Source of the DNA: Thalassoroseus pseudoceratinae
GTDB taxonomy: Bacteria; Planctomycetota; Planctomycetia; Planctomycetales; Planctomycetaceae
Assembly (NCBI RefSeq): GCF_011634775.1
Contig: NZ_JAALXT010000002.1
Span: 310,001-374,000 of the forward strand
Reading direction: 5' to 3'
Length of the DNA stretch: 64,000 nucleotides
The number at the start of each line of letters is the position of its first letter. Within the stretch, counting starts at the first letter, position 1. The notes beneath the pieces are model-generated. The model worked only from the letters and a program-made list of their open reading frames with translations, did not search any database and was not told the origin of the DNA. Positions 17,123-27,667 of this stretch are shown one piece after another. A program made the position numbers and the translations under genes.

Positions 17123-20100
17123 ATGCCTAAGGCGGCCCTTTGGTCTCAATTGCGCGGTCTGTCGATCGCCACCGTTTTCGCTGCGCTTGCCCTCGCGGTT
17201 GCGGGAGGTCTGTGGCACAGTGGACTGCGTGGACAGACCGAACTGGAAACCGAATCCCAAAATTCGGAAGCGTCTCCGTTCCCGGAATTTGATTCGGCAC
17301 CATCGCACTCAACTTCCCCAACGACCGACCGGTCGATTTCGGAAGTTGATTGGGACTGGACCCCAATGCCCAACCAAGCCGAAGCCGACAGCGAGCCGGC
17401 GGTTCAGGGCGGGTTTGAATTCTTAGAAGAAAACGATGCGATCGAACTGACCGCGGCAAATCCCGGTCTCGTTCCGCCACCAGCTCCGGACCCCGAAGCC
17501 GGTGAAGCAATCCCACCGGCTCCGTCGGTCGGAAACGGACCCGAAACGACACCGCGACGATCTTCCTCACCGCTTCGGTTATTCGATCGGTTTCTGAATC
17601 GGGACACCGAGAATATCACGGCGGAAGCGGGCGTTGCGTCGGACTACGAGGAAGCACCGGCTCCTTCGGAAATGCTTCGTGAAGCCACGGATGAAGATCC
17701 GATTTCCATCGACGCAGACTTGGCACAGAAGTGGTCCAACGGTGACACCACAATTTCCCTCCTCCGCGGACGCTGCCGAGTTGTGCAGGGTTCCACGGTG
17801 ATCTTCGCACAGAAGATGGTTGTGTGGCGAACACAGACCGAGCGTGGTGAAGAGGTCCGCGACAACTTGCAGATTTACCTCGAAGACGATGTGCTGGTGC
17901 AACGCCCTGGAAGTTCGGTTTCCGACTCGCCGTTGGTTGTTGAAATTGCCACACGGGCGGGGGTTGTTGAGCACTTCAAGCCGCTCTTTGAGCCGGCACC
18001 ACAAGACCCGGTCTTTCTTCGGGCTGAGAAGAATTTGGAAAAGACAACCGGTCGGCGGGAACTCGATCCGACTCAACTCCGTATCCCACAAGGTGCGGCT
18101 CCGCCACCGAGTTTGTTGATTCAACAATCCCGTCCTGCGAGTTTGCGACGCATTCGCTTCTTCCCTCGCTACGGACCACCGTTCAACTTGGATACCCGTG
18201 AAACCACCGATTCCACGCCACCGGAACTCATCTGGCGATTGACCGGAGGGATCAACGTGGTCATCGATGGCGTCGAGGAGTTTGGCACGATCGATTTGAA
18301 AGCCGACCGTGTGGTTGTGTGGACTCAACCCGGTGGCGGTGCGGACTTCCAAGCGGAGAGCTATCAAACACGCGACACTCCATTCACGATCTACCTGGAA
18401 GGCAACGTCGTCATCCGTCAGGGTGAAAACGTCGTCCGGGCGGCTCAGGGTGTGTATGACGCACGCGAAGACCGGGCACTCCTTGTGAATGCCGAGTTGC
18501 GAACATTTTTACCATCGCTGATGGGCGACGTCCGTGTGCGTGCCGATCGACTGCGGCAACTCTCGCGGGATTCGTTCCACGCCCAGAATGCCTATGTGAC
18601 GCCGAGTGAATTTGCCAAGCCGGGATACCGGATGCAGGCCAGCGACATTTACCTCGAAAACCGAATCATGCGACCATGGTGGGGGCAGGGGGCACGCGCT
18701 CGCGATCCGATCACCGGTCAGCCAGTTGTCCGTGACGTTCCGTTCGTGACGGCACTCAACACGAAATTCCTCGTCGATGAGGTTCCGCTACTCTATCTGC
18801 CCAAGATTGCGGGACCGGCTGAAGATCCAAATATTCCGATCCGTCGGTTCTCGACCGGATACGACCGCATCTTTGGATTTCAACTCGGAGTCGGTTGGGA
18901 CATGTTCCAACTGACCGGCATCGACCAACCGGACGGCACCGAATGGGAGTTGCACACCGATGTGTACACCGATCGAGGCGTCGGCTTGGGAACCGGTGGC
19001 ACCTACGGCGGCGAAGGCTTGTTCGGCGTGCCGGGGTCGTTCTTCGGTGAAGGATTGGTCTACTACATCCATGATGGTGGTGAAGACAATCTTGGTCGTG
19101 AACGCCAATCGATTCCGCTCGAAGATGAAAATCGCTACCGATTAAAACTGCGGCACCGACAGTTTCTACCCGGCAACATTGATATGATTGCCGAAATCGG
19201 GGTGCTATCCGATCCGAACTTTCTCGAACAGTATTGGGAGTCGGAATACGACCGCGACAAAGACCAAGAAACGTTGCTGTACTTCAAACAACAGTACGAT
19301 GGCAACGAGGCGTGGACGGCGTTGTTCCAACCACGATTGAACGATTTCGAGAACGAAACCAACTGGGTGCGTGGCGACTCCTACACGCTCGGCCAACCGA
19401 TCCTCGATGGTTGGGTGAATTGGAGTCAGCATTCATCCGCCGGGTACGCCGCTTTGAGACGGGGAGATCCTCCCACATATTCGCAGCAACTGCTCGATAT
19501 CTACACGCCGATTCCGTACATCCAAGACCGCGAAGGTGCGGTGTTAATGACGCGGCATGAACTCAATGCACCACTGCAAGCGGGGCCGTTCAACATTGTG
19601 CCCTTTGTGATGGGAGAAGCCGACTTTTGGGGCGAAGACCTCAATGGCGATTCACTCACACGTCTTGTGGGAAGCGGCGGGATTCGCGGGAGCTTGTTCG
19701 CGATGCGGACTTTCCCCTACGTCCATAGTCGAATTTTCAACCTGAATGGTTTGGCTCATAAGATGGTCTTCGAGGCGGAGTATTCTTACACCGCATCGGA
19801 CACCTCAGTGGATATGATTCCACAGTACAACGAAATCGACGACAACGCCCAACAGCGATACCGTCAGCGGTTTCCGAGTTTGATCTTCAACGGTAGTGTG
19901 CCAGCCCAGTTGGACCCACGCTCCTACGCCATTCGTTACGGAGCCGGGCGAAATGTGACCGACCCGTATCACGAGTTAATTGACGATCTGAACGTCTTGC
20001 GGTTGGCGTGGCGACATCGCTTGCAGACGAAAGTCGGTCCGCCGGAACGCATGCGGATCAAAGACTGGATGGTCTTTGACGTGGCTGTCTCGTACTTCCC

Positions 20101-20584
20101 AGATGACGAACGCGACAACTTTGGTGAGCCGCTCGGATTGCTCGACGGGCACTATGAATGGAACTTCGGCGACCGGACCCAATTCGTCGCTAACGCGATG
20201 TACGACTTCTTCGACGGTGGTCAGGAAATTTGGAATGCCGGTTTCAACACGCAAAGAAGCGAACGCGGCAGTTTGTACGTCGGGGTGCAACAGGTCAAAG
20301 GTGGTGCTCTCAATAGTTTGATCGCCACCGGAAGTTACAGCTACCGCATGAGTCCGAAATGGATCAGCACATTCGCGACGGCGTACGACCTCCGCGAGGA
20401 ACGTAACGCCGGGCAATCGCTGACCGTCACCCGAGTCGGTGCAGACTTCCTGTTCCACTTGGGAGCAAACTACGACGCCGGGAAAGACAATGCGGGTGTG
20501 ATGTTCGCACTGGAACCGCGATTCGGTCCGCTCTCGCCGTACTCGATGACACAACTTGGGTCGCTGTTACCCACCTTCCGTTGA
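17123..20584 (+). CDS. LptD/OstA-like outer-membrane protein
   Basis: This 1153-residue protein has an N-terminal signal or anchor segment (ATVFAALALAVAGGLW). A Pro/Glu-rich linker reaches to about residue 190. An OstA/LptA-like region at about 195-560 contains VVIDGVEEFGTIDLKADRVV and IYLEGNVVIRQGENVVRAAQ. A long C-terminal region of alternating aromatic beta strands (LYYFKQQYDGNEAWTALFQP and similar) should form a beta barrel. The order matches LptD, which inserts lipopolysaccharide into the outer leaflet. Here the amino-terminal part is long and partly low-complexity, as often seen in planctomycetes. It is transcribed from its own promoter, with dgkA 92 bases downstream. I infer an LPS or outer-membrane assembly role. 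Confidence 0.75.
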   Translation: MPKAALWSQLRGLSIATVFAALALAVAGGLWHSGLRGQTELETESQNSEASPFPEFDSAPSHSTSPTTDRSISEVDWDWTPMPNQAEADSEPAVQGGFEFLEENDAIELTAANPGLVPPPAPDPEAGEAIPPAPSVGNGPETTPRRSSSPLRLFDRFLNRDTENITAEAGVASDYEEAPAPSEMLREATDEDPISIDADLAQKWSNGDTTISLLRGRCRVVQGSTVIFAQKMVVWRTQTERGEEVRDNLQIYLEDDVLVQRPGSSVSDSPLVVEIATRAGVVEHFKPLFEPAPQDPVFLRAEKNLEKTTGRRELDPTQLRIPQGAAPPPSLLIQQSRPASLRRIRFFPRYGPPFNLDTRETTDSTPPELIWRLTGGINVVIDGVEEFGTIDLKADRVVVWTQPGGGADFQAESYQTRDTPFTIYLEGNVVIRQGENVVRAAQGVYDAREDRALLVNAELRTFLPSLMGDVRVRADRLRQLSRDSFHAQNAYVTPSEFAKPGYRMQASDIYLENRIMRPWWGQGARARDPITGQPVVRDVPFVTALNTKFLVDEVPLLYLPKIAGPAEDPNIPIRRFSTGYDRIFGFQLGVGWDMFQLTGIDQPDGTEWELHTDVYTDRGVGLGTGGTYGGEGLFGVPGSFFGEGLVYYIHDGGEDNLGRERQSIPLEDENRYRLKLRHRQFLPGNIDMIAEIGVLSDPNFLEQYWESEYDRDKDQETLLYFKQQYDGNEAWTALFQPRLNDFENETNWVRGDSYTLGQPILDGWVNWSQHSSAGYAALRRGDPPTYSQQLLDIYTPIPYIQDREGAVLMTRHELNAPLQAGPFNIVPFVMGEADFWGEDLNGDSLTRLVGSGGIRGSLFAMRTFPYVHSRIFNLNGLAHKMVFEAEYSYTASDTSVDMIPQYNEIDDNAQQRYRQRFPSLIFNGSVPAQLDPRSYAIRYGAGRNVTDPYHELIDDLNVLRLAWRHRLQTKVGPPERMRIKDWMVFDVAVSYFPDDERDNFGEPLGLLDGHYEWNFGDRTQFVANAMYDFFDGGQEIWNAGFNTQRSERGSLYVGVQQVKGGALNSLIATGSYSYRMSPKWISTFATAYDLREERNAGQSLTVTRVGADFLFHLGANYDAGKDNAGVMFALEPRFGPLSPYSMTQLGSLLPTFR

Positions 20585-20676
20585 TCGACATGATGATGTG
20601 ATGAGGTGCGGGGTGATGACGTGAGACGTTGAAACTCATCCCCGAATCCCGAACTCCCAAATCCTGATTCTTAGCA

Positions 20677-21171
20677 ATGTCGCAACCGCAACTTCGTCTG
20701 CAAACATTCGCCGACCCATCGGCGGAAACCAAACCGGTCGAACCGCCGAATCCGACGGAATTGGACGCGGAAGAAACCCTTTGCCGTGCCGAACGTCGTC
20801 GACCAATGTGGCGTCGTCGTCTGGTCGATGCCGAACGGGGTTTGACCGAAGGATTTCGCGGCGATAGCACGTTCTTCGTCTACTTCTTCGGTGGAACGGT
20901 CGTATTGGCCGCTGGCTGGGTTTTGGGGATCACGCTGGTTCAGTGGTGTTTCTTGGTGTTCTCGTTGACGACGGTCATCGGAGCGGAGTTGTTCCATCGG
21001 GCATTGATGCAAACGCTGGAATCGTTGCCGGAAGCCGCCCGTCCCACATCACCGACCGTCCGCAAACTCCGCCGCATCAGTGCCGCCGGTGTGACGATGA
21101 TTACCCTCGGCACGCTGCTTGCGATCGGTCTCATCATTGGTCACAAACTGTGGCAAACCTTCACCGGCTGA
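20677..21171 (+). CDS. dgkA: Diacylglycerol/undecaprenol kinase (DgkA family)
   Basis: This 164-residue inner-membrane lipid kinase has a charged N-terminal extension of about 45 residues, then the DgkA core. The core has an amphipathic helix (ERGLTEGFRGDSTFFVYF), a first membrane helix, a second membrane helix with SLTTVIGAELFHRALMQTLE (the position of the catalytic EXXNTAIE-like motif, here divergent), and a third helix, AGVTMITLGTLLAIGLIIG. It phosphorylates undecaprenol or diacylglycerol to feed envelope lipid recycling. Lying behind an LptD-like gene, it fits an envelope-biogenesis pair. The loss of the usual Asn-Thr in the catalytic motif is notable. Confidence 0.75.
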   Translation: MSQPQLRLQTFADPSAETKPVEPPNPTELDAEETLCRAERRRPMWRRRLVDAERGLTEGFRGDSTFFVYFFGGTVVLAAGWVLGITLVQWCFLVFSLTTVIGAELFHRALMQTLESLPEAARPTSPTVRKLRRISAAGVTMITLGTLLAIGLIIGHKLWQTFTG

Positions 21172-21197
21172 TTGTTCATCAAAAAGTGAAGTCTTCG

Positions 21198-23606
21198 TCA
21201 GCGTTGTAAACTTTGCAATAGCTTGGTGACGGCGGTCAGAGTTTCTTGCAGAACTGCCGGTTCTGGCAATGGAATTTTGAGATACGACTGACCATTCTTC
21301 TCGTCTTGAATGGTTTCGATGGACTTGGCGTTGCCCGACGCGAGTTGTTGCAGCACCGTCACGCCATTCTGAATCAAACCGTTCCACGCATCCGCCGAAA
21401 CACTCGCGGTTGGCTGTGCGGGTGTGGTTTCCTGACCGGTCGGTTGTGGTGTTTCGTAGGGCGTGAAGGCCACCGGGTGCGGAGCGGGTGACTTAAGCGT
21501 TTCCGGCTGTGTTGCTGGTTCCGGTGGTGTCTTGCTGATGGAGTCGGTGACGGACTCCACGGTTTCCATGAATTGCTGAAACCGACCTTCGCCGAGAAAC
21601 ACTTCGCTTTGCCCACCGTCGAGTACGCCTTCCATGAGGCTCTTCTTGAATGCGAGCGTGTGCAACATGCCTTCTTCGATGGTGCCTTCGGCGATCATAT
21701 TGACGACTTGCACGGGTTCGGTTTGGCCGATCCGGTGGACCCGCCCGATCCGCTGATCCAGAATCGCCGGGTTCCAAGGCAAGTCGAGATTGATCACCAC
21801 ACTCGCGACCTGCAAATTCAAGCCGACACCGCCGGCATCGGTCGAGAGAAACAGCCGACAATTGGGATCGTCGTGGAACTGCCTGACAAACTCCTTGCGA
21901 CGTTTGCTGGAAATTCCACCGTGGAAAAACACATGGTCGATTCCCGCAATATCCAGGCGACGCACGATGAGTTCGAGAGTTCGCGTCCATTGGCTGAACA
22001 CGACGACTTTCACATTCGGCGTTTCGAACAAATCGGACAACAACGCCACCAGTTCGTCCGGTTTGACGCTGTGATCGGTTTCCTGATCGAGCAAATACGT
22101 GCTGTTGCAAGCCATTCGCATGTTTTGCAGGGCGATCATCAGTCGGCGTTGCTCGGGTTCACGAAGCACGCCAACGCGTTTCCAACGCTGCACGATGCGG
22201 GCGACGGTTTCGCGGTTGTCTTGATGCGCGTCCCATTGCGGTGGCGTCATTTGGACGAAGAAATTCTTCTCGATCCGCTCCGGTAATTCATCGAGCACGT
22301 CAGCTTTGGTTCGCCGAAGAAAAACCGGTTCGAGGGTCTTAGACACTTCATCGAGATTTTGATACCCGACGACACGCCCGCTTTCGTCGTGTTGTTGGTG
22401 TTCGTCCAAGAACCGATATGTCGGCCCCAGCCGATGTCGATCGACAAACTGCACGATCGAGATCAGTTCTTCCAGCCGATTCTCCAACGGCGTGCCGGTG
22501 AGCACGATGGCATAGGGAGAATCAATTCGCTTGACGCTTTTCGCGATTTGCGTGTCCCAATTTTTGATTCGCTGAGCTTCGTCGACGATGACTAAATCCG
22601 GAGCGAACCGCCCGATGAGGGCCAGATCTTGCGGGACTGTGTCGTAGTTGGTGATTTTGTAGAACGAATCTTCGGCGTAAAGATCGGCACGCTTCGTCGG
22701 TGTGCCCTCGACAACCACACAACTTCGATGCGTGAATTTTTTGACTTCGCGTGCCCATTGATGTTTCAGGCTCGTCGGGCAAATGACGAGCACTTTCTCC
22801 ACACCGGACTCACTCGCCAAAATTTCCGCCGCCGCGAGCGCCTGCACGGTTTTGCCGAGCCCCATGTCGTCGCCGATCAAACATCGGCCGGCGTTCGCCG
22901 CGAACAATGCCCCTTCCCGCTGATACCCGTACAACGGCAATCGCAGCACATTGTTCAAGTTCGCACTGCGTGCACCGACCGGGAACACGGTTGCGAGATG
23001 CTGCTTGCGATGTTGTTCATCACGAACTTCGGCAACGAACGCCAATGCGTCATCGTAACAGCGAACTTCATGATCGAACTCGCCCGCTTTGCTCAGGAAT
23101 GCAGGAAACTTGCCGATGGCGTCCTGCTTGAGTGTGCCAGTGTCGTCGAAGTATTTTTTGGCCAGTTCTTTCAACTCATCGGGACAATCCGCCCCTGCGC
23201 GGAAAACGACTTTTCGTTGCGAACCGTACTTCAGAAAGACTTCCGTGTAGGGCGGAAAGAAGCCGTCGTGCAACCGCTGGGCTTTGCTTTCGTCCTGCTC
23301 AAGATGAGCCAGCATCCACTCGATGTGTTTACACGTGCCGAGATGATTCGTCTCGAAATCCGGACAGGAGCAGTAATTGTCGCCGAGTTGTGTGCCTCGA
23401 ATCGCAACTCGATAGGTATTCCCACTGGCGGCGTTGTGGACTTTGAACTCGGAAAATACCGGATCATCGCCGATGTTGGTGACGGCGAAATCTTGATCGC
23501 GTCCGTATTGGCGTCGCAATGCGATCTGCCAATCTTCAAGCGACATGCCCTCCGGTCGCCGATTGCGGGAAACTTTGGTTGGGTTTGCGTGTGAATCCGA
23601 TGCCAT
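21198..23606 (-). CDS. SWIM zinc-finger SNF2-family DEAD/DEAH helicase
   Basis: This 802-residue protein is a DNA-dependent ATPase of the Swi2/Snf2 (HepA/RapA-related) group. A SWIM zinc finger at residues 79-94 (CSC...CKH) precedes the ATPase. The ATPase has DDMGLGKT (Walker A), CPTSLKHQW, VIVDEAQRIKNWD (motif II), LTGTPLENRLEEL, LFLSTDAGGVGLNLQ and DQRIGRVHRIGQ (motif VI). The C-terminal tail of about 130 residues is Pro/Thr-rich and then a short helix. It probably remodels protein-DNA complexes or RNA polymerase. It is convergent with dgkA and forms its own transcription unit. Confidence 0.92.
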   Translation of the reverse strand: MASDSHANPTKVSRNRRPEGMSLEDWQIALRRQYGRDQDFAVTNIGDDPVFSEFKVHNAASGNTYRVAIRGTQLGDNYCSCPDFETNHLGTCKHIEWMLAHLEQDESKAQRLHDGFFPPYTEVFLKYGSQRKVVFRAGADCPDELKELAKKYFDDTGTLKQDAIGKFPAFLSKAGEFDHEVRCYDDALAFVAEVRDEQHRKQHLATVFPVGARSANLNNVLRLPLYGYQREGALFAANAGRCLIGDDMGLGKTVQALAAAEILASESGVEKVLVICPTSLKHQWAREVKKFTHRSCVVVEGTPTKRADLYAEDSFYKITNYDTVPQDLALIGRFAPDLVIVDEAQRIKNWDTQIAKSVKRIDSPYAIVLTGTPLENRLEELISIVQFVDRHRLGPTYRFLDEHQQHDESGRVVGYQNLDEVSKTLEPVFLRRTKADVLDELPERIEKNFFVQMTPPQWDAHQDNRETVARIVQRWKRVGVLREPEQRRLMIALQNMRMACNSTYLLDQETDHSVKPDELVALLSDLFETPNVKVVVFSQWTRTLELIVRRLDIAGIDHVFFHGGISSKRRKEFVRQFHDDPNCRLFLSTDAGGVGLNLQVASVVINLDLPWNPAILDQRIGRVHRIGQTEPVQVVNMIAEGTIEEGMLHTLAFKKSLMEGVLDGGQSEVFLGEGRFQQFMETVESVTDSISKTPPEPATQPETLKSPAPHPVAFTPYETPQPTGQETTPAQPTASVSADAWNGLIQNGVTVLQQLASGNAKSIETIQDEKNGQSYLKIPLPEPAVLQETLTAVTKLLQSLQR

Positions 23607-23808
23607 TTCAATTGCCGTCCGCGAGTGTAGGCCGTTTGCGAGTGAAACACTCGTTATCGACCGTGATTGTACGCGGTTTAAGCGGACGCGCCGAACCCGT
23701 CAACCAGAAACGTTGACAACCCACCATCCAGACGATCGCAGCGGTCCCGGCATCCAGTGCTCAAGTGCATGCTGAACGCCGGGATTCGTTGCATTGAACT
23801 CACGTGGC

Positions 23809-26800
23809 TTACAAGAATGCCGCTCGGTTTTCGCCGGTGACGGGGTCCCAGAAGAACAGCTTGTCTTGAGCCCCCGGCGCGAACACCTGATCCGTGAGGC
23901 GGCTAATTTTAGAAAATCCGTTGTTGATCGCCCCACGTGGAACGACGTCTTCGACAATCATCGGTGGCATCATAATTGGACTCGTGACAGACATCCGGTT
24001 TTGACCGCTGGTCATGTCGAATGCGAAAATGTCGTCCACACCGTCGCCGTTAAAGTCGCCGATTTCAATTTGCTCGAAGTCGTTTCCATTGAACGAAGTC
24101 GGGGGCAGCATGTTCGTTTGCACTTCGCCGGTCATGGTGGACTCACCTGCCATATCGGCTAACAAAGGCACAAGCCGGTTCGATCCGGTACCCAGATTGA
24201 TAAACAGAAACTCCGGCAACCCAGCGGATGTGAACTGCCCCAAGTGGAGTTGTTCAAAGTCGTTTCCGTTGATGAACGTTGTGTCGATCACTGAGGTTTG
24301 GAAGTTGGCCCCGCTTGTGGAACTACCAACGATGACTGATTCAAAGTGAATCAAACGGTTTTCCCCCGTCAGTGGATTCCAGAAGTAAATATCTTCGGCT
24401 CCGCCACCATCGAGATCGCCGGACACGAACGTGGTGTACTCGTTCCCATTGATGGCGATTTCCGGCACAACATTGGTTTCGATCGTGCCGGTCACGTTGC
24501 CAGTCGGCCCGTTGGCGTGCATGATTCGGTTTCGGCCGGTGAGCGGGTTCCAGAAGAACAAGTCGCTTCCACCGCCATTATCGAAGTTGCCGAACACGAC
24601 AACCGTGAAATCGTTCCCGTTGATCGCCGTGCGCGGGAATGGATCGTCTTGAATCGTGCCATCGCCGAACACAATGCGGTTCTGGCCGGTACGTGGGTCC
24701 CAGAAGAACAAGTCATCTGCAGCCGAACCCGGTGTTCCGGAGGCGTCGTTGGTCATCACAGTGTCGAACGTCATCGCGAGATTGTTAGGCATGCCCAAGC
24801 TGTCAGCTGACGAGGATGACGTGCTGACGACACCGTCGAAGTTGCCCGCTCCGACTTCTTGGAAAGCGTTGCCATTGATCGCTGTGGGGATCACGGGACG
24901 CGGTTGGACGCTGGCCACACCGGTCGCCACTTCATCGTTGAGAATGGTTCCGATTCCCTGGGCATCGGCAACAAAGACCGTGTCGGATCCGTTTACGATC
25001 AGATTGGAAAGATCAATCGTGAATTGTTCGTCAGCTTCGAGTTCAGTGTCCGGTGTGATGGCCACATCGAATGTGGTTGAAGTGGTCCCGGCGATAATCG
25101 TCGCGGTTCCGGAGGTCGCCGTGAAGTCGGTTGCATCGGCCGTCCCGAATGCCGTCGCGTAGTCAATCGACACATTAGATGTGATGACTTGGGACAACGT
25201 AATCGTCACCGTTGCTGTTCCGCTGTCTTCGACAGGGAAGATGTCGTTGACAGAGATGTTCGGGAAATCGCTGAGATCGTCATCATTGAGGATGGTACTC
25301 GCGGCCAAACCGGTACCAATTTCTGCGTTCGTCGAAGGGTTGCTCAACTGCACGGTGAAAAGTTCGTCGGATTCGGGGATGATGTCGCCCGAGACTGACA
25401 ACGTCAGCGTTTGTGTCGTTTCTTGATCAGTGAAGGTGATGGTTCCGCTCGGCAAGATTCCACCGAAATCATCGGAGTCGATTCCGCTGCCCGAGACGGT
25501 GTAATCAACCGTGGCGATGCCGTCGACATTTCCCGTCCGTGTGATGGTGAACGTGAAGTCGGTGAATCCGGAATCACCTTCCGAAGCACTGGCAACATTA
25601 GCCGCGATACTGATCACTGCGGACTGGGTTTCGAAGGCACCGATATCGACGGTCCCGAATTCGATTCGGCTGAACGGCACTTCGTTAGCATTAACGCCCC
25701 GTTGGTCGGTGATCAGTAGTTCTTCGTTGGCGTCACTGGTTCCGGGAATGCCATCGTCACCCGGTGTTGTCGCAAAAGCGTTGTTTCCTGCGTTAAACGC
25801 CGGTCCGTCCGCCACTAACGCGTGAGTTTCCGTGGGGCCGCCGTTCGGAGCCAGGGTGATATCCAGGACATTCGTGATTGGTAGGAGTTCGCGTCCACTG
25901 CCACCGTCGTCCTGTCCAACGATATTGCTATCGACGCCGTGTGTCAGTCCACCCGCAGAATTTGGATCACCAATTAAATTGCTGGCACTGTTGCTACCAA
26001 CTGGCAATCCTTCGATATCGGAAGGAAAAGCACTGGAAAGGCCTTGGTCGTTGCCGGCGACGATCGTGTTATAGAGTGATGTAACGGCGACGAGTGTGCT
26101 TCCCGGATCGTTCGTGAAGACCCCACCGCCTTCCGCTCCGCCGTTGTCCTCGGAGTCGGCTTTGTTCCCGGTGATTGTGCCGTGAACGATGTTGATGGTA
26201 CCGAGACCGTTGAAAATCCCACCGCCGGAACCGAATGCCGAATTGCCTGAGATCGTGGAATTGATCACAGTCGTCGTGCCGTCGGAGTTGACGATTCCCC
26301 CACCATCGCCATCGGTGATATTGTTGGCAACGAGCGATTGGCTGATCGTTGTGACGCCGTTGTTGACAATTCCGCCACCGTTGCTGACTGCGGAGTTGTC
26401 AGTAACGGTGGAATCGGCCAGCATGGTCGTTCCTCCGTTTTCGGTCCACAGTCCACCGCCCACGCTGGCATCGTTATTGGTGAGTGTCACACTCAAGAGC
26501 GCAGTTTCCCCGCTAACTTGCGTTGCGATTCCACCGCCGGTAACGCCATCGTTCGAGTCCAACACTACGTTGCTTAGGTCAAGAGAATTGGTGTTGTAGA
26601 CGCCGCCTCCGAAAGTGAGTGCTATATTGCTCGAAATGGCACCGTTAATTTGACCGTATGCTCCTCCGTTGAAGATAGCCCCACCGGTATTGTCGGACAT
26701 GTTGTTGCTGTACGTCAGGGTATCCGCGAGCACAGCACCGTTGGTGGCGTTGTAGAATGCACCGCCATCCGCAGACGCAGAATTGTTCATGAAGACTGAG

Positions 26801-27546
26801 GTGGCGATATTAATAATCCCGCCATCGTTGTAGATTCCGCCGCCATCCGCGAGCGCGTTGTTTCCATTGAAGTTCGAGTTCATGATGCTCACAACGCCGC
26901 CTTGCGTGTAGAGTGCTCCACCGCGTTCGGCTTCGTTGTTCACGAACAATACGTCATCGAGTGACAACGTCTCGCCCCGGTTTTGGATCGCACCACCATT
27001 CTGCGAGTTGCCAACGGCACCAGCCACGAATGTCACGCCGCGAATACCGACGTCGATCGTGGTTTCTCCATCAACGCTGAGGATACGTGAATTGTTTTGT
27101 CCGTTGATCGTGAGTAAGGATGACCCCGGTCCCGTTAGTTGAACCGATGCGGAAATCAATAATTCGGGACCACCGGCGGCACCTTGCGACTGTAATGTCA
27201 CGGTTCCACCGCCGAACGATTGGTCGAACGAGATCGTGTCGTTCGTGCCGAATGATTCGGTGGTGTCAACTTGGGCTTGTTCCGAAGCAGTCAACGCCCG
27301 ATCCAACGCCGCAATCGAATCACCACCATTGTTGACCAAAAGAATCGCTTCACGTAGCGTCAGGAAGGCATCGCTGTTGGTGTTATCGTCCGTGGAGTTC
27401 ACCGTCAGTGCTGACAATAGCGTGCGATCTTCCAACACTTCGGCCGTCATCGGCACGCTACCGATTCGGCGACGCGAGCGAGCGAAGCCACATCGTCCAA
27501 AGCGAAACTTCTCAGCAAGATCGTTTAGCCAGTGGGTCAACTGCAT
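23809..27546 (-). CDS. Giant surface protein: beta-helix, Calx-beta and propeller-like repeats
   Basis: This 1245-residue exported protein starts with a basic region and the planctomycete targeting motif AEVLEDRTLLSA (about residues 35-47), which replaces an ordinary signal peptide. It continues with LTVNSTDD.....TLREAI, the start of a parallel right-handed beta-helix full of GGGI.N.G turns (to about 560). Two Calx-beta domains follow at about 640-870 (ASEGDSGFTDFTFTITRTG and EDSGTATVTITLSQ). Six repeats close the chain. Each begins ..NGN.F and contains G.FD or DL.FW.P.TG.NR (FG-GAP or VCBS-like), ending with FFWDPVTGENRAAFL. The repeats suggest a propeller of six or more blades. It is likely an adhesin or polysaccharide-binding surface protein. 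Function is inferred from the architecture. Confidence 0.88.
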   Translation of the reverse strand: MQLTHWLNDLAEKFRFGRCGFARSRRRIGSVPMTAEVLEDRTLLSALTVNSTDDNTNSDAFLTLREAILLVNNGGDSIAALDRALTASEQAQVDTTESFGTNDTISFDQSFGGGTVTLQSQGAAGGPELLISASVQLTGPGSSLLTINGQNNSRILSVDGETTIDVGIRGVTFVAGAVGNSQNGGAIQNRGETLSLDDVLFVNNEAERGGALYTQGGVVSIMNSNFNGNNALADGGGIYNDGGIINIATSVFMNNSASADGGAFYNATNGAVLADTLTYSNNMSDNTGGAIFNGGAYGQINGAISSNIALTFGGGVYNTNSLDLSNVVLDSNDGVTGGGIATQVSGETALLSVTLTNNDASVGGGLWTENGGTTMLADSTVTDNSAVSNGGGIVNNGVTTISQSLVANNITDGDGGGIVNSDGTTTVINSTISGNSAFGSGGGIFNGLGTINIVHGTITGNKADSEDNGGAEGGGVFTNDPGSTLVAVTSLYNTIVAGNDQGLSSAFPSDIEGLPVGSNSASNLIGDPNSAGGLTHGVDSNIVGQDDGGSGRELLPITNVLDITLAPNGGPTETHALVADGPAFNAGNNAFATTPGDDGIPGTSDANEELLITDQRGVNANEVPFSRIEFGTVDIGAFETQSAVISIAANVASASEGDSGFTDFTFTITRTGNVDGIATVDYTVSGSGIDSDDFGGILPSGTITFTDQETTQTLTLSVSGDIIPESDELFTVQLSNPSTNAEIGTGLAASTILNDDDLSDFPNISVNDIFPVEDSGTATVTITLSQVITSNVSIDYATAFGTADATDFTATSGTATIIAGTTSTTFDVAITPDTELEADEQFTIDLSNLIVNGSDTVFVADAQGIGTILNDEVATGVASVQPRPVIPTAINGNAFQEVGAGNFDGVVSTSSSSADSLGMPNNLAMTFDTVMTNDASGTPGSAADDLFFWDPRTGQNRIVFGDGTIQDDPFPRTAINGNDFTVVVFGNFDNGGGSDLFFWNPLTGRNRIMHANGPTGNVTGTIETNVVPEIAINGNEYTTFVSGDLDGGGAEDIYFWNPLTGENRLIHFESVIVGSSTSGANFQTSVIDTTFINGNDFEQLHLGQFTSAGLPEFLFINLGTGSNRLVPLLADMAGESTMTGEVQTNMLPPTSFNGNDFEQIEIGDFNGDGVDDIFAFDMTSGQNRMSVTSPIMMPPMIVEDVVPRGAINNGFSKISRLTDQVFAPGAQDKLFFWDPVTGENRAAFL

Positions 27547-27667
27547 GGAAAACCTCAGCGCTTCTTTGAGAAAATGACTTGCAAGCCGATTCGATCGGCT
27601 GGATCAAAGCCCTTCGATGAGAATAGAAACTATAGTTCGTTTGGGACATCAAACACAATTGCCATAT

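Noticed and set aside
22629-23594. Open frame of 321 codons on the plus strand
   Set aside because: It is antisense to the SWIM-SNF2 helicase, whose motifs are complete. The plus frame is a shadow.
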